From: an uncultured Prevotella sp.
GTDB taxonomy: Bacteria > Bacteroidota > Bacteroidia > Bacteroidales > Bacteroidaceae
Assembly: GCA_945869265.1 (NCBI GenBank)
Contig: CAMBOI010000032.1
Span: forward strand, 1 to 35,187
DNA length: 35,187 nt
Direction of reading: 5' to 3'
Shown here: piece after piece, positions 8,322-17,372 of the stretch
Layout: every line of letters begins with the position of its first letter
Position numbering within the stretch: position 1 is the stretch's first letter
Position numbers and translations under genes: made by a program
Notes under the pieces: generated by a model
Told to the model about the DNA's origin: nothing
Databases searched by the model: none
The model's input: the letters and a program-made list of their open reading frames with translations, nothing else

Positions 8322-10067
8322 TTAGAGATTCAGAGACTTCTTGATAGCCTCGATGCGCTCGTCTGCAGCCTTGAGACAGCGGTCGTAGTCAGCGGCGGTC
8401 TTCATGCTGCCGTCCTTCACCTCGATGTAGAATTTAATCTTCGGCTCTGTTCCAGAAGGACGCACACTGATCTTGGTGCCGTCAGCACAGAACCACTGCA
8501 GCACGTTGCTTGTGGCAGGCATGTCGAGCTTCTGTGTGCCCTCGGCTGTTGTAACCTCAAGAGTCTGGAAGTCTTTCCATACGGTGATAGGACTGCCTGC
8601 GAGATCCTGCGGAGGATTAGCACGGAAGTCAGCCATCATCTTCTTGATTTCGTCAGCACCAGTCTTTCCTGGCTTTGTGACATTAACGGTGAACTCGCGA
8701 GAGAAGCCGTAGTCAACATAGATGTCCATCAGCAGATCGTAGAGAGTACGTCCGTTATCCTTTGCCCATGCTGCAATCTCGCAGATAAGACAGATAGAAG
8801 CGGGAGCATCCTTGTCGCGCACCTTGTCGTAAGGCAGATAGCCGAATGACTCCTCACCACCACCGATATACTTCTGCTTGCCCTCAGAGATGGCAATCTC
8901 ACGTGCAATCCACTTGAAGCCAGTGTAGCAGTCGCGGATTTCAACACCGTTGCGCTTTGCAATCTTAGCGATAACCTCGGTTGTTACGATGGTCTTCACC
9001 ATAAAGTCAGAAGGATTGAGCTTACCAAGCTTCTTCTTGTTCTCGATGATATAGTAAGAGAGCATCATAGCGGTCTGGTTACCATTGATGATAATCCACT
9101 CGCCCTTGTTGTCGCGACATACGATAGCCAGACGGTCGGCATCGGGGTCGGAAGCAATCACGAGGTCGGCATTGAGCTTCGTTCCGAGCTTCATACCAAG
9201 TGTCATTGCCTCGGCATTCTCGGGGTTAGGAGAAACGACAGTTGGGAAATTGCCGTCGATAACCATCTGCTCGGGCACAACGTTGATGTTCTGGAATCCC
9301 CAAGAGCGGAGACACAGAGGAACAATCACGCGACCTGTTCCGTGCATTGGAGAATAAACGATATTGAGGTCCTTCTGACGGTTGATGACATCCTGGTCAA
9401 CCATTGCCTCCTTGACAGCTGCAACGTAGTCCCAATCCATCTCACCACCGATAATCTGAATAAGGTCGGGATTGCCCTCGAACTTAACATCATCGATAGT
9501 CACCTTGTTCACCTCGTCGATGATACCAGTGTCATGTGGTGCGAGCACCTGTGCTCCGTCAGCCCAATAAGCCTTGTAGCCGTTGTACTCACGTGGGTTG
9601 TGACTTGCAGTAACGTTTACACCAGCCTGACAGCCAAGTTCGCGGATGGCGAAAGAAATCTCAGGTGTAGGACGGAGGCTCTCGAAGAGATAAGCCTTGA
9701 TGCCGTTTGCTGAGAAGATGTCGGCAACAGTCTCGGCAAACATACGGCCGTTGTTGCGGCAGTCATGACCAACAACCACTGCGAGATCTTTCTTTCCAGG
9801 GAATGCCTTGAGCAGGTAGTTGGCAAAACCCTGTGTTGCCATACCTACTATATACTTATTCATACGGTTGGTTCCGACACCCATAATACCTCTCAAACCA
9901 CCTGTACCGAACTCCAAGTTCTGGTAGAAAGCGTCGATAAGGTCGGTTTTGTCCTCATTGGCAAGCATCTGCTCAACTGCCTTACGTGTTTCCTCGTCGA
10001 AAGCGGGTGACAACCACTGTTTTGCGGTAGCTTCACACTGTGCGATTAACTGTGCGTTATTTTCCAT
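8322..10067 (-). CDS. Phosphoglucomutase/phosphomannomutase (phosphohexomutase)
   Basis: Interconverts hexose 1- and 6-phosphates, feeding glycogen, polysaccharide and glycolysis. The 581-aa protein has all four signatures of the alpha-D-phosphohexomutase family: active-site serine loop TASHNPREYNGYK with Ser155, metal loop DPDADR, sugar-binding GGEESFGY, and phosphate-binding RPSGTEPKIKFYI near the C-terminus. The length matches the longer PgcA/PMM2-like group. The start is 12 bp downstream of the second TPR gene, so it is probably the last gene of a gyrA-TPR-TPR-pgm run. Substrate preference (glucose or mannose) cannot be read from sequence. Confidence 0.93.
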   Translation of the reverse strand: MENNAQLIAQCEATAKQWLSPAFDEETRKAVEQMLANEDKTDLIDAFYQNLEFGTGGLRGIMGVGTNRMNKYIVGMATQGFANYLLKAFPGKKDLAVVVGHDCRNNGRMFAETVADIFSANGIKAYLFESLRPTPEISFAIRELGCQAGVNVTASHNPREYNGYKAYWADGAQVLAPHDTGIIDEVNKVTIDDVKFEGNPDLIQIIGGEMDWDYVAAVKEAMVDQDVINRQKDLNIVYSPMHGTGRVIVPLCLRSWGFQNINVVPEQMVIDGNFPTVVSPNPENAEAMTLGMKLGTKLNADLVIASDPDADRLAIVCRDNKGEWIIINGNQTAMMLSYYIIENKKKLGKLNPSDFMVKTIVTTEVIAKIAKRNGVEIRDCYTGFKWIAREIAISEGKQKYIGGGEESFGYLPYDKVRDKDAPASICLICEIAAWAKDNGRTLYDLLMDIYVDYGFSREFTVNVTKPGKTGADEIKKMMADFRANPPQDLAGSPITVWKDFQTLEVTTAEGTQKLDMPATSNVLQWFCADGTKISVRPSGTEPKIKFYIEVKDGSMKTAADYDRCLKAADERIEAIKKSLNL

Positions 10068-10079
10068 AATCTTTAAGTT

Positions 10080-11255
10080 TTATAAATTATTAGTTGTGTT
10101 AATTATTTTATCAATCTCTTCAAACTGTTTACCCATATTCAGATTCAGGTATATGCGATATAGGGCTGGTGCCCATTTGTTTTTTTGGTCGGGAGCCAAT
10201 GCGCGATACCTTTCCATATATGGTAGTGCCTCCCGATAAATAGCAGTAAGCTGTTTCTTGTTTTTCCTTATGTCCTTCTCCATCTCCAAAGCCTTGTTGA
10301 GTAGTGCCGTTCCGAGATTATAGTAGGGCAAGGGGAGAGTGTCATTGATATGTATAATCCTCTCCGTCACTCTTATACATTCATCTGACCTTCCCATATT
10401 CAGCAAGACTGTGGACTTTGCAAAAAGGAAGAGCACATTGGTAGAGTCGATCTGCAGAGCTTCATTAGCTGTCTGCAAAGCGCTCTCATTGTCCTTTCTC
10501 TCAGTGTAATAGTCCATCAACTGCGGGAAGAAATATCTAAACTCAGGATACGCCTCGAAGCCTCGCTTGAGGGTAGTGAGATAGTTTTCGATGTCATTAA
10601 GCTGCAAATAAGCCTCTGCCCTATATCTCAGGGTGTATCTCAGCTTTGCCGTATCGCCTTCGGCCATGTCGGTATATTTCATTACCTTCTCAGGCGATTT
10701 CATCATATATCCGCAGTAGGTTGCCCAATATGCAGCCTCTGCGAGTCGTCCGTCCCTCTCGGCATAGCGGAAACGGTCGAACATTGGGTGACTCGCCGTA
10801 CTGATATAGCAGTCGAACAAGTCATATCCACGGTCATATTGACCTTTGCGAATGAAAAACGATCCTCCATAATAAAGGTTGGGTCGATAATTGTTCAATA
10901 TCTCCGAATACTTCTTTCTTTGTGATGTATCTACTGAATCCAGTCGCGCAATAATGTCGAACATTTCCTTTGCGTAACCGAACAGCATTGCCGTGTCGAA
11001 ATTCTGCTTTAAATACAGTTTTTCGTTACCTGCGGCATATTGTCTCTCCACAGCATCAAACCATGTGGAGTATATCTTTGTGTTATGGCGGTTTGTGGAG
11101 TCGTTTGCCAGCAAGCCCTTCATGAGCTCAACCGCCTTGTCCAGATTAGCGCCACTCTTGATGTATTGCCGTGCTTGAGAGATCTCCTTGCGTTGAGCTC
11201 TCAAGCACGGTGTTGTCATTATTAAGAGAAGCGTTATTGTTATAAGCTTCTTCAT
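10080..11255 (-). CDS. Periplasmic TPR-repeat protein (paralogue of the next gene)
   Basis: A 391-aa exported protein: signal peptide MKKLITITLLLIMTTPCLRA with likely cleavage before Gln21, then helical TPR-like repeats through the C-terminus (for example SALQTANEALQIDSTNVLFL and the PLPYYNLGTALLNKALEMEK pair near residues 275-345). It aligns along its length with the upstream gene (11299-12456): shared AYWATYCGYMMKSPEKVMKY / AYFASLAAYNQKDYEKAVRY and matching C-termini (DQKNKWAPALYRIY / QEKTNWAYPLYQIY). Function unknown; probably a scaffold in the periplasm. A GATTGAAAG-type repeat fills the 43-bp gap before it. Confidence 0.82.
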   Translation of the reverse strand: MKKLITITLLLIMTTPCLRAQRKEISQARQYIKSGANLDKAVELMKGLLANDSTNRHNTKIYSTWFDAVERQYAAGNEKLYLKQNFDTAMLFGYAKEMFDIIARLDSVDTSQRKKYSEILNNYRPNLYYGGSFFIRKGQYDRGYDLFDCYISTASHPMFDRFRYAERDGRLAEAAYWATYCGYMMKSPEKVMKYTDMAEGDTAKLRYTLRYRAEAYLQLNDIENYLTTLKRGFEAYPEFRYFFPQLMDYYTERKDNESALQTANEALQIDSTNVLFLFAKSTVLLNMGRSDECIRVTERIIHINDTLPLPYYNLGTALLNKALEMEKDIRKNKKQLTAIYREALPYMERYRALAPDQKNKWAPALYRIYLNLNMGKQFEEIDKIINTTNNL

Positions 11256-11290
11256 TCAATCTTCAATCTTTCAAACTTTCAATCTTTCAA
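11256..11290. repeat. Simple GATTGAAAG repeat between TPR genes
   Basis: On the minus strand the gap reads as copies of TTGAAAGAT and TTGAAAGTT variants followed by GATTGAATGAAG. The low-complexity tract just upstream of the TPR start suggests slippage; a similar AATGAATGAAGATGATTGAA stretch follows the DUF5606 gene near 8206. Confidence 0.7.
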
Positions 11291-11298
11291 TTGTAAAT

Positions 11299-12456
11299 TT
11301 ACTTGTTGAGCAACTGTTGCATCTCGTTAGCCTTTGCTTCGTCACCGAGAGCATAGTAAATCTGATAAAGGGGATATGCCCAGTTGGTCTTCTCCTGGTT
11401 AGGATCCATCTCCTTCAGCTTTTCAAGATAACCCTTTGATTCGTTGAGCACGTCAACAACCTTCTGGTTGTCAGCAGCCGACAGGCGGCCGGTAGATTTG
11501 TTGGCAAGCTGATCCTTGAGTGAGATAGCCTTAGAGTTAAGAGTGATACCGATGTTAAAGATTACCTGAACGAAGCTGGGATCAATCTCAATAGCCTTCT
11601 TATAGGCTGCAACAGCATCGTCCCACTTTTCCTCATTCATGAGAGTCTCACCCTTGAGAGCCCAAGCCATCTTGTTCTGAGGATCCTTGGCAAGCTCATC
11701 CTCCAACCAAGTCTTCTTCTCTGCTGTCAACCAGGGCTTTGAATAGTAGTCGATGAGCAAACCGAAGTAGCGCTCGTTCTTGGGATCTTTTGCGTGCAGG
11801 TCCTTCAGTGTATTGAGATATGCTACAGAGTCGGCCTGAGTCTTGCAGTTATCCTTCTGCGAGAAGATCAGAATCTCCTGAGCATCAGCAGCTTTTGCTG
11901 GGTCTTTCATTGCTACATTAGCATAGCGAACAGCCTTCTCATAGTCCTTCTGGTTGTAGGCTGCAAGTGAGGCGAAGTAAGCGATTTCCGACATACTCTT
12001 GTCCTCTTCCCACTTCTCATTAGCAAACAAGGGAGCTGATGGAGAATCCACATACAAACCCCATGCCTCAAGAGCCTTGCCCTGGTCCTTCTTGTCGTTG
12101 TAGAAGAACAGACCGGCATTGATAAGTCCGTTGCGAGCAGCCTTGTAGTTGGCAGAATTCTTCTTCTGGAACTTTGGCTTCACCTTACCCTTGTCGTTGG
12201 GCTGAATGTCAAACTCGTTACACTTATAAGCGGCTTTGAAAGCCTCTACGAGTGCAGTGTACATAGACTCCTGAACATCGGCGGGAGTGTCAACCTTCTT
12301 GAGCTGGTTTTCAACCACTGTCTGCTGACCATCCATGTAAATCTTGTACTGTGCGGCACTCTTTGCGTTCCATTCAGCGGCCTGTTCGGCTGCTGTCTGA
12401 GCAAAAGCAGTGGTAGCTGCTGCTGCCATAACTGCCATCATCAAAATTTTCTTCAT
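11299..12456 (-). CDS. Periplasmic TPR-repeat protein
   Basis: A 385-aa exported protein with a clear signal peptide (MKKILMMAVMAAAATTAFA, cleavage before Gln20) and an Ala/Lys/Asp-rich helical body. A canonical TPR hairpin, EEKWDDAVAAYKKAIEIDPS, is near residue 272, with more divergent repeats on either side. Tandem Bacteroidota TPR proteins after gyrA are familiar to me as a genomic arrangement, but no function is assigned. The gene starts 25 bp after gyrA stops, so it is likely transcribed with it. Its paralogue lies immediately downstream. Confidence 0.85.
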   Translation of the reverse strand: MKKILMMAVMAAAATTAFAQTAAEQAAEWNAKSAAQYKIYMDGQQTVVENQLKKVDTPADVQESMYTALVEAFKAAYKCNEFDIQPNDKGKVKPKFQKKNSANYKAARNGLINAGLFFYNDKKDQGKALEAWGLYVDSPSAPLFANEKWEEDKSMSEIAYFASLAAYNQKDYEKAVRYANVAMKDPAKAADAQEILIFSQKDNCKTQADSVAYLNTLKDLHAKDPKNERYFGLLIDYYSKPWLTAEKKTWLEDELAKDPQNKMAWALKGETLMNEEKWDDAVAAYKKAIEIDPSFVQVIFNIGITLNSKAISLKDQLANKSTGRLSAADNQKVVDVLNESKGYLEKLKEMDPNQEKTNWAYPLYQIYYALGDEAKANEMQQLLNK

Positions 12457-12481
12457 TGTTGTAATTATTAGAGATAAAACA

Positions 12482-15010
12482 TTAATTTTCAGTATTCTCT
12501 GTATTTTCTACATTAGGCGACTCATCCGGATCAACGATTGTTTCCGGCTCTTCCTCTGTCTCTGTCATTACCTTGCATACGCTGGCAATAACATCGTTCT
12601 TCTTGGTGAGGTTGATGAGTCTCACTCCCTGTGTGGCGCGACCCATTACTCTCACATCGGCAACCTTCATACGGATGAGTATTCCACTCTTGTTGATTAT
12701 CATAAGGTCGTTCTCGTCGGTCACTACCTTGATAGCTACAAGTCGGCCTGTCTTCTCGGTGATGCTGATGGTCTTTACACCCTTGGCACCACGTGCCGTC
12801 TTGCGGTAGTCATCCACATCGCTACGCTTACCGTAACCATTCTCACTGACAACCATGATGGTCTCCGTCTGGGGATCATTTACGCATACCAATCCTACCA
12901 CCTCGTCGTCGCCACCGTCGAGTCGCATACCGCGAACACCTGTTGACACACGTCCCATCGGACGCAATTCAGCCTCGTTGAAGCGGATTGCCCTACCATT
13001 GCGGTTGGCAAGGAGCAACTCGTTGTGACCATTGGTAAGACGTACGCCTACCACCTGGTCGCCCTCAAGAATATTGATGGCGTTCACACCGTTGGCACGC
13101 GGACGGCTGTATGCCTCCAGACAAGTTTTCTTGATAATACCGTTCTTGGTTGCAAATACAACATAGTGGCTGTCAACAAATTCCTTGTCATTCAAATTCT
13201 TTATTCTCAGCACTGCATTGATGGCATCGTCAGCCTCGATGTTGAGCAGGTTCTGTATTGCCCTACCCTTCGAGTTCTTGGCGCCCTCGGGAATCTCATA
13301 GCACTTGAGCCAGTAGCACCTACCCTTCTGGGTGAAGAACAACAGCGTGTTGTGCATTGTGGCAGGATATATATATTCGGTGAAGTCCTCGTCACGGGTA
13401 TGGGCACCCTTACTGCCCACTCCACCACGGCTCTGCTCGCGGAACTCCGTGAGAGCCGTTCTCTTGATATATCCAAGATGACTGATGGTAATCACCACTG
13501 GGTCATCTGGATAGAAGTCCTCGGCATTGAATTCCTCACTCGAATATTTAATTTCGGTGCGACGCTCATCGCCATACTTCTCCTTCACCTCAAGCAGTTC
13601 GTCCTTCATCACCTTTTTGCAAAGCTCGGGATCGTCGAGGATTGACTGCAAGTATGCAATGAGTTTCTCAAGTTCCTCATATTCAGCATGCAACTGATCC
13701 ATCTGCAGTCCAGTGAGCTGACGCAGGCGCATATCCACAATAGCCCTTGCCTGAACATCATCGAAGTCGAAGCGCTTCATCAGGTTCTCGATAGCCTCCT
13801 GTGGAGTCTTCGATGCACGTATGATATGCACTACCTCGTCGATATTGTCGCAAGCAACAATCAGAGCCTCAAGTATGTGGGCACGATCCTGTGCTTTCTT
13901 CAAGTCAAACTTGGTGCGACGTATAGTCACGTCATGACGATGGTCAACGAAATGCTTAACACACTCCTTGAGCGAGAGCAACTTCGGCCTTCCGTGAACA
14001 AGGGCGATACAGTTGACCGAGAACGAGCTCTGCAGAGCAGTCATCTTGAAGAGCTTGTTCAATATCACATTGGCATTGGCATCGCGTCTCACGTCAACAA
14101 CGATACGCATACCCTGACGTCCCGACTCGTCGTTGACATTGGTGATACCCTCAATCTTCTTCTCAGTGGCAAGGTCGGCGATGTATTTCACCAAGTCGGC
14201 CTTGTTGACACCGTATGGAATCTCCGTTACGACAATCTTGTCGTGAGTGTCGCCAGTCTCTATCTCTGCCTTGGCTCGCATGATAATGCGTCCACGACCA
14301 GTCTCATAGGCATCCTTAACGCCTTGTATTCCATATATATATGCTCCCGTTGGGAAATCCGGAGCCTTGATAAACTCCATGAGTCCGTCGGTGTCAATAT
14401 CCTCGTTGTCGATATATGCGCAGCAACCGTCAATCACCTCACCCAAGTTGTGGGTAGGAATATTGGTGGCCATACCCACGGCGATACCATTACCTCCATT
14501 GACGAGAAGATTAGGAATCTTTGTAGGCATCACACTCGGCTCTACAAGCGAGTCGTCGAAGTTGTTCACCATATCCACGGTGTCCTTCTCCAGGTCGTCC
14601 ATGATATGCTCACCCATCTTCGAAAGGCGGCACTCAGTGTAACGCATGGCAGCCGGAGAATCGCCATCCACCGAACCGAAGTTACCTTGTCCGTCAACAA
14701 GTGTGTATCTCATCGCCCAATCCTGGGCCATACGCACCAATGCGCCATATACGGAGCTGTCTCCGTGGGGGTGATACTTACCGAGCACCTCACCGACGAC
14801 GCGCGCACACTTCTTGTAAGGGTTATTACTTGTATTGCCTATACCCATCATACCATAAAGGATACGACGGTGTACGGGCTTGAATCCGTCTCTCACATCC
14901 GGGAGGGCACGTGCTACAATCACCGACATAGAATAGTCGATGTATGAGGATTTCATCTCCTCCTCGATGTTAATTTTGATAATTCTGTCTTGATCTAATG
15001 TCTGATCCAT
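12482..15010 (-). CDS. gyrA: DNA gyrase subunit A
   Basis: The breakage-reunion subunit of gyrase, which introduces negative supercoils. At 842 aa it is full length. Visible parts: winged-helix core with catalytic Tyr124 in AMRYTECRL, the quinolone region [15 protein letters not shown] (residues 77-91, Ser85 and Gly89 at the places of E. coli Ser83 and Asp87), coiled-coil tower, then the beta-pinwheel domain with a GyrA-box-like [10 protein letters not shown]. That box and the six-bladed repeats favour GyrA over ParC. The tail is acidic ([17 protein letters not shown]), as in many gyrase A proteins. Its own promoter is at 15057-15087. Confidence 0.96.
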   Translation of the reverse strand: MDQTLDQDRIIKINIEEEMKSSYIDYSMSVIVARALPDVRDGFKPVHRRILYGMMGIGNTSNNPYKKCARVVGEVLGKYHPHGDSSVYGALVRMAQDWAMRYTLVDGQGNFGSVDGDSPAAMRYTECRLSKMGEHIMDDLEKDTVDMVNNFDDSLVEPSVMPTKIPNLLVNGGNGIAVGMATNIPTHNLGEVIDGCCAYIDNEDIDTDGLMEFIKAPDFPTGAYIYGIQGVKDAYETGRGRIIMRAKAEIETGDTHDKIVVTEIPYGVNKADLVKYIADLATEKKIEGITNVNDESGRQGMRIVVDVRRDANANVILNKLFKMTALQSSFSVNCIALVHGRPKLLSLKECVKHFVDHRHDVTIRRTKFDLKKAQDRAHILEALIVACDNIDEVVHIIRASKTPQEAIENLMKRFDFDDVQARAIVDMRLRQLTGLQMDQLHAEYEELEKLIAYLQSILDDPELCKKVMKDELLEVKEKYGDERRTEIKYSSEEFNAEDFYPDDPVVITISHLGYIKRTALTEFREQSRGGVGSKGAHTRDEDFTEYIYPATMHNTLLFFTQKGRCYWLKCYEIPEGAKNSKGRAIQNLLNIEADDAINAVLRIKNLNDKEFVDSHYVVFATKNGIIKKTCLEAYSRPRANGVNAINILEGDQVVGVRLTNGHNELLLANRNGRAIRFNEAELRPMGRVSTGVRGMRLDGGDDEVVGLVCVNDPQTETIMVVSENGYGKRSDVDDYRKTARGAKGVKTISITEKTGRLVAIKVVTDENDLMIINKSGILIRMKVADVRVMGRATQGVRLINLTKKNDVIASVCKVMTETEEEPETIVDPDESPNVENTENTEN

Positions 15011-15056
15011 TTTTGGATTTTCTATATGTTATTTTGTTATTATTTCTTTTAGCGTT

Positions 15057-15087
15057 CAAAATTACTAATAAAATCTGAGACAGCAAA
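15057..15087 (-). promoter_or_regulatory. gyrA promoter
   Basis: On the minus strand TTTG (15084-15087) and TAATTTTG (15057-15064) are 19 nt apart, a good -33/-7 pair about 45 nt ahead of the gyrA start. Confidence 0.65.
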
Positions 15088-15125
15088 ACATTTAAGCAAT
15101 TTTTAACGGCTTTGGGCAAAAAAAA

Positions 15126-15149
15126 TCCCGAAACAGCAATGTTTCGGGA
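15126..15149 (-). terminator. Rho-independent terminator of rpsF-rpsR-rplI
   Basis: A perfect 10-bp stem TCCCGAAACA/TGTTTCGGGA around a 4-nt loop. Read on the minus strand it is followed by TTTTTTTT, so it terminates the ribosomal protein operon ending at 15193 and insulates gyrA. Confidence 0.92.
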
Positions 15150-15192
15150 CTTATTGGATATAAATTAAACTATTCGTATTGGATAGTTAATA

Positions 15193-15735
15193 TTATTCTG
15201 CTGCGGGAGCTTCCTCCTCTGTTGCAGATGCCTCAGCCTCGGCAACGGGAGCCTCAACAGCTGCGGGAGCCTCAACCTTCTCCTCTGCGGGAGCGTTCTC
15301 GGCAACAACCTTAACAGGAATCTCAACGCTCACTTCCTTGTGGAAGCATACGGTAGCTACATAGTCGCCCACCTTCTTGATATCGCGCATAACGATAATC
15401 TTGCGGTCGATGTCGTGACCGAGCTTCTTCAGCTCCTCAGCCACGTGAGCTGCTGTAACCGAACCATAGGTAACGCCTGTTGCGCCCACCTTGGCAGAAA
15501 TTGTAAGGGCAACGTCCTTGATAGCCTCAGCCTTCTGCTCAGCGGCAGCCTTGATGGCTGCGAGCTTGTGAGCCTGCTGCTTCAGGTTCTCTGCCAATAC
15601 CTTCTTTGCTGACTCAGAGGCGATAACACCCTTACCTGTAGGAATAAGGTAGTTGCGGCCATAGCCAGACTTTACATTAACGATGTCGTTCTTGAATCCA
15701 AGTCCGATGATATCTTCTTTCAGTATTATTTCCAT
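15193..15735 (-). CDS. rplI: 50S ribosomal protein L9
   Basis: Binds 23S rRNA near the L1 stalk. N-terminal domain MEIILKEDIIGLGFKNDIVNVKSGYGRNYLIPTGK-type sequence (residues 1-40), long connecting helix (about 45-75) and C-terminal domain with the GVTYGSVTAAHVAEELKK motif. At 180 aa it is about 30 residues longer than E. coli L9: the extra C-terminal tail is almost only Ala, Glu, Val and Pro (residues 150-180), probably disordered and acidic. Last gene in the S6-S18-L9 operon, 20 bp after rpsR, before a strong terminator. Confidence 0.96.
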   Translation of the reverse strand: MEIILKEDIIGLGFKNDIVNVKSGYGRNYLIPTGKGVIASESAKKVLAENLKQQAHKLAAIKAAAEQKAEAIKDVALTISAKVGATGVTYGSVTAAHVAEELKKLGHDIDRKIIVMRDIKKVGDYVATVCFHKEVSVEIPVKVVAENAPAEEKVEAPAAVEAPVAEAEASATEEEAPAAE

Positions 15736-15755
15736 GTGTCAATCCTCCTCTTTAA

Positions 15756-16022
15756 TTATTTCATCAAGTCAGTAACGTATGGAAGCAACGCAATCTGGCG
15801 TGCACGCTTGATAGCCTGTGCCACACGGCGCTGATACTTCAGCGAAGTACCTGTGATACGACGGGGAAGAATCTTACCCTGCTCGTTGAGGAACTTCTTG
15901 AGGAACTCTGGATCCTTGTAGTCGATGTACTTGATACCGCTCTTCTTGAAACGGCAATACTTCTTCTTCTTAGTGTCCACTGAGGGTGGAGTCAAATACC
16001 TGATTTCTGATTCTTGTGCCAT
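15756..16022 (-). CDS. rpsR: 30S ribosomal protein S18
   Basis: Small-subunit platform protein that pairs with S6. The 88-aa sequence contains the family motifs [17 protein letters not shown] and [31 protein letters not shown]. Its N-terminus [19 protein letters not shown] is longer than that of E. coli. It starts 3 bp after rpsF stops. Confidence 0.97.
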   Translation of the reverse strand: MAQESEIRYLTPPSVDTKKKKYCRFKKSGIKYIDYKDPEFLKKFLNEQGKILPRRITGTSLKYQRRVAQAIKRARQIALLPYVTDLMK

Positions 16023-16025
16023 GAT

Positions 16026-16373
16026 TTAAGCCTCCTCTAATTTTTTAGCATACTTGTTCTTGCGCTTGATAGCATACTCTGCAGCATACTTGTCGAGCTT
16101 AACTGTCATAAAGCGGATGACCTTCTCGTCACGACGATAGTTCACCTCAAGCTTGTTAATGAGTGATGGCTCAGCCTTGAATTCCAGCAGGCAGTAGAAG
16201 CCAGTGGATTTCTTCTGAATAGCGTATGCCATCTTCTTCAGTCCCCAGGCCTCTTCGTTCAGAATCTCTGCACCATTATCGGTGAGGAGCTTCTTGAATT
16301 TAGCGACCGTTTCCTTCATCTGTTCATCAGACAAAACGGGAGTCAAAATGAAAACGGTTTCGTATTGATTCAT
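16026..16373 (-). CDS. rpsF: 30S ribosomal protein S6
   Basis: Small-subunit protein of the S6-S18 pair. [18 protein letters not shown] and the [19 protein letters not shown] beta-strand region are characteristic, and the Lys-rich tail ([13 protein letters not shown]) is typical for Bacteroidota. First gene of the operon, with a perfect promoter at 16420-16451. Confidence 0.96.
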   Translation of the reverse strand: MNQYETVFILTPVLSDEQMKETVAKFKKLLTDNGAEILNEEAWGLKKMAYAIQKKSTGFYCLLEFKAEPSLINKLEVNYRRDEKVIRFMTVKLDKYAAEYAIKRKNKYAKKLEEA

Positions 16374-16419
16374 ACTACTTTAAAATGTTAAATTAATGTT
16401 ATTTTGCAAAAATGCGGTG

Positions 16420-16451
16420 CAAAGGTACTCATTTTATTTTAATCTACCAAA
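16420..16451 (-). promoter_or_regulatory. rpsF operon promoter
   Basis: TTTG (16448-16451) and TACCTTTG (16420-16427) on the minus strand are 20 nt apart. The early transcribed GCACCGCATTTTTGC resembles that of rplY. Confidence 0.8.
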
Positions 16452-16460
16452 TATTTTTTG

Positions 16461-16468
16461 TACTTTTG
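16461..16468 (+). promoter_or_regulatory. Promoter -7 element for the 57-aa membrane protein
   Basis: TACTTTTG on the plus strand, 20 nt before the ATG at 16489, back to back with the rpsF promoter. Only a TTTT/TTTA stretch stands at the -33 place. Confidence 0.55.
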
Positions 16469-16488
16469 CAGCAAAATTAACGATTTAT

Positions 16489-16662
16489 ATGAAGATTAAC
16501 AGAAAAATAATAGGTTTAGGGCTCATTTTCTTCGGTTCCGCCCTACTTTTAATAAGTTTTGCAGCGGGATGGACATCATCCAACCCGCTGCTGATTTCTT
16601 GTCTTGCCATGATTGTGGCAGGCATAGTGCTTTACTCTTCCTCGGGAGTGATGAGCTTGTAG
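16489..16662 (+). CDS. Small two-helix membrane protein (57 aa)
   Basis: A 57-residue protein with basic start MKINRKIIGLG, two hydrophobic segments (about 8-26 and 31-49) joined by a short WTSSNP turn. The frame is open back to 16396, but that part lies over the divergent promoters, so the ATG just after the TACTTTTG element at 16461 is chosen. Its last 31 nt overlap the end of rprY on the opposite strand. The strong promoter and proper start make it likely real. Function is unknown. Confidence 0.6.
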   Translation: MKINRKIIGLGLIFFGSALLLISFAAGWTSSNPLLISCLAMIVAGIVLYSSSGVMSL

Positions 16663-17330
16663 CCCTTGCCGTGGATATTGATGATTTCAATCTGGTCGTC
16701 ATCCTTCAGGTGCTTACGCAACTTGGTGATATACACATCCATTGAGCGGGCGTTGAAATAGTTGTCATCAATCCAGATAGTCTTCAGTGCAAAGTCACGC
16801 TGCAGGATTTCGTTGGCATGACTGCAGAGCAATGCAAGCAACTCGTTCTCCTTGGTGGTAAGCTTTGTCTGCTTGTCGCCGATGACGAGCAGCTGCTTCT
16901 GTGTGTCGAAGGTGAAGCGTCCGATATGATAGAGTGTACTCTCCTTGTTTTTCTTTCCGCGCACTCGACGCAGGATAGCCTCTATACGAAACACGAGTTC
17001 TTCCATCGAGAAAGGCTTTGTAATATAGTCATCGGCACCGATCTTGAATCCTTCGAGTATATCTTCCTTCAGTGTCTTTGCCGTCAAGAAGATAATTGGA
17101 ATCTCTGCATTGGCGCTACGGATTTCCTGTGCGAGAGTGAATCCGTCCTTCTTTGGCATCATCACGTCGAGCACGCAGATGTCAAACTTGGTCTTGAGGA
17201 ATGCCTTGTAGCCTGCGTCGCCGTCGGGACAAAGTTCTGCCTCATAACCCTTTGCTGCAAGATATTCGCGCAGCAACATTCCCAAATTCTCATCGTCTTC
17301 ACAAAGAAGAATCTTCAAACTGTCTTCCAT
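16632..17330 (-). CDS. rprY: Response regulator, OmpR family (RprY-like)
   Basis: DNA-binding response regulator of 232 aa. Receiver domain residues 1-120 with acidic pocket Glu11-Asp12-Asp13, phospho-acceptor Asp55 (ICVLDVMMPKKDGF), conserved Thr in IIFLTAKT and Lys in DDYITKPF. The C-terminal winged helix (about 130-230) includes LTTKENELLALLCSHANEIL and RSMDVYITKLRKHLKDD. It lies 42 bp downstream of the cognate kinase; the sequence and the pair closely recall Bacteroides fragilis RprX/RprY, linked there to stress and outer-membrane gene control. The last 31 nt overlap the small membrane protein gene on the other strand. Confidence 0.88.
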   Translation of the reverse strand: MEDSLKILLCEDDENLGMLLREYLAAKGYEAELCPDGDAGYKAFLKTKFDICVLDVMMPKKDGFTLAQEIRSANAEIPIIFLTAKTLKEDILEGFKIGADDYITKPFSMEELVFRIEAILRRVRGKKNKESTLYHIGRFTFDTQKQLLVIGDKQTKLTTKENELLALLCSHANEILQRDFALKTIWIDDNYFNARSMDVYITKLRKHLKDDDQIEIINIHGKGYKLITPEEE

Positions 17331-17372
17331 AATCTTTTCTTTTTATATGTTAATACTTTATTCTTTAATATA

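Noticed and set aside
13688..14947. 419-codon open frame antisense to gyrA
   Set aside because: It lies entirely within the conserved gyrA core on the other strand; composition follows gyrA codon structure and it has no promoter or recognisable domain.
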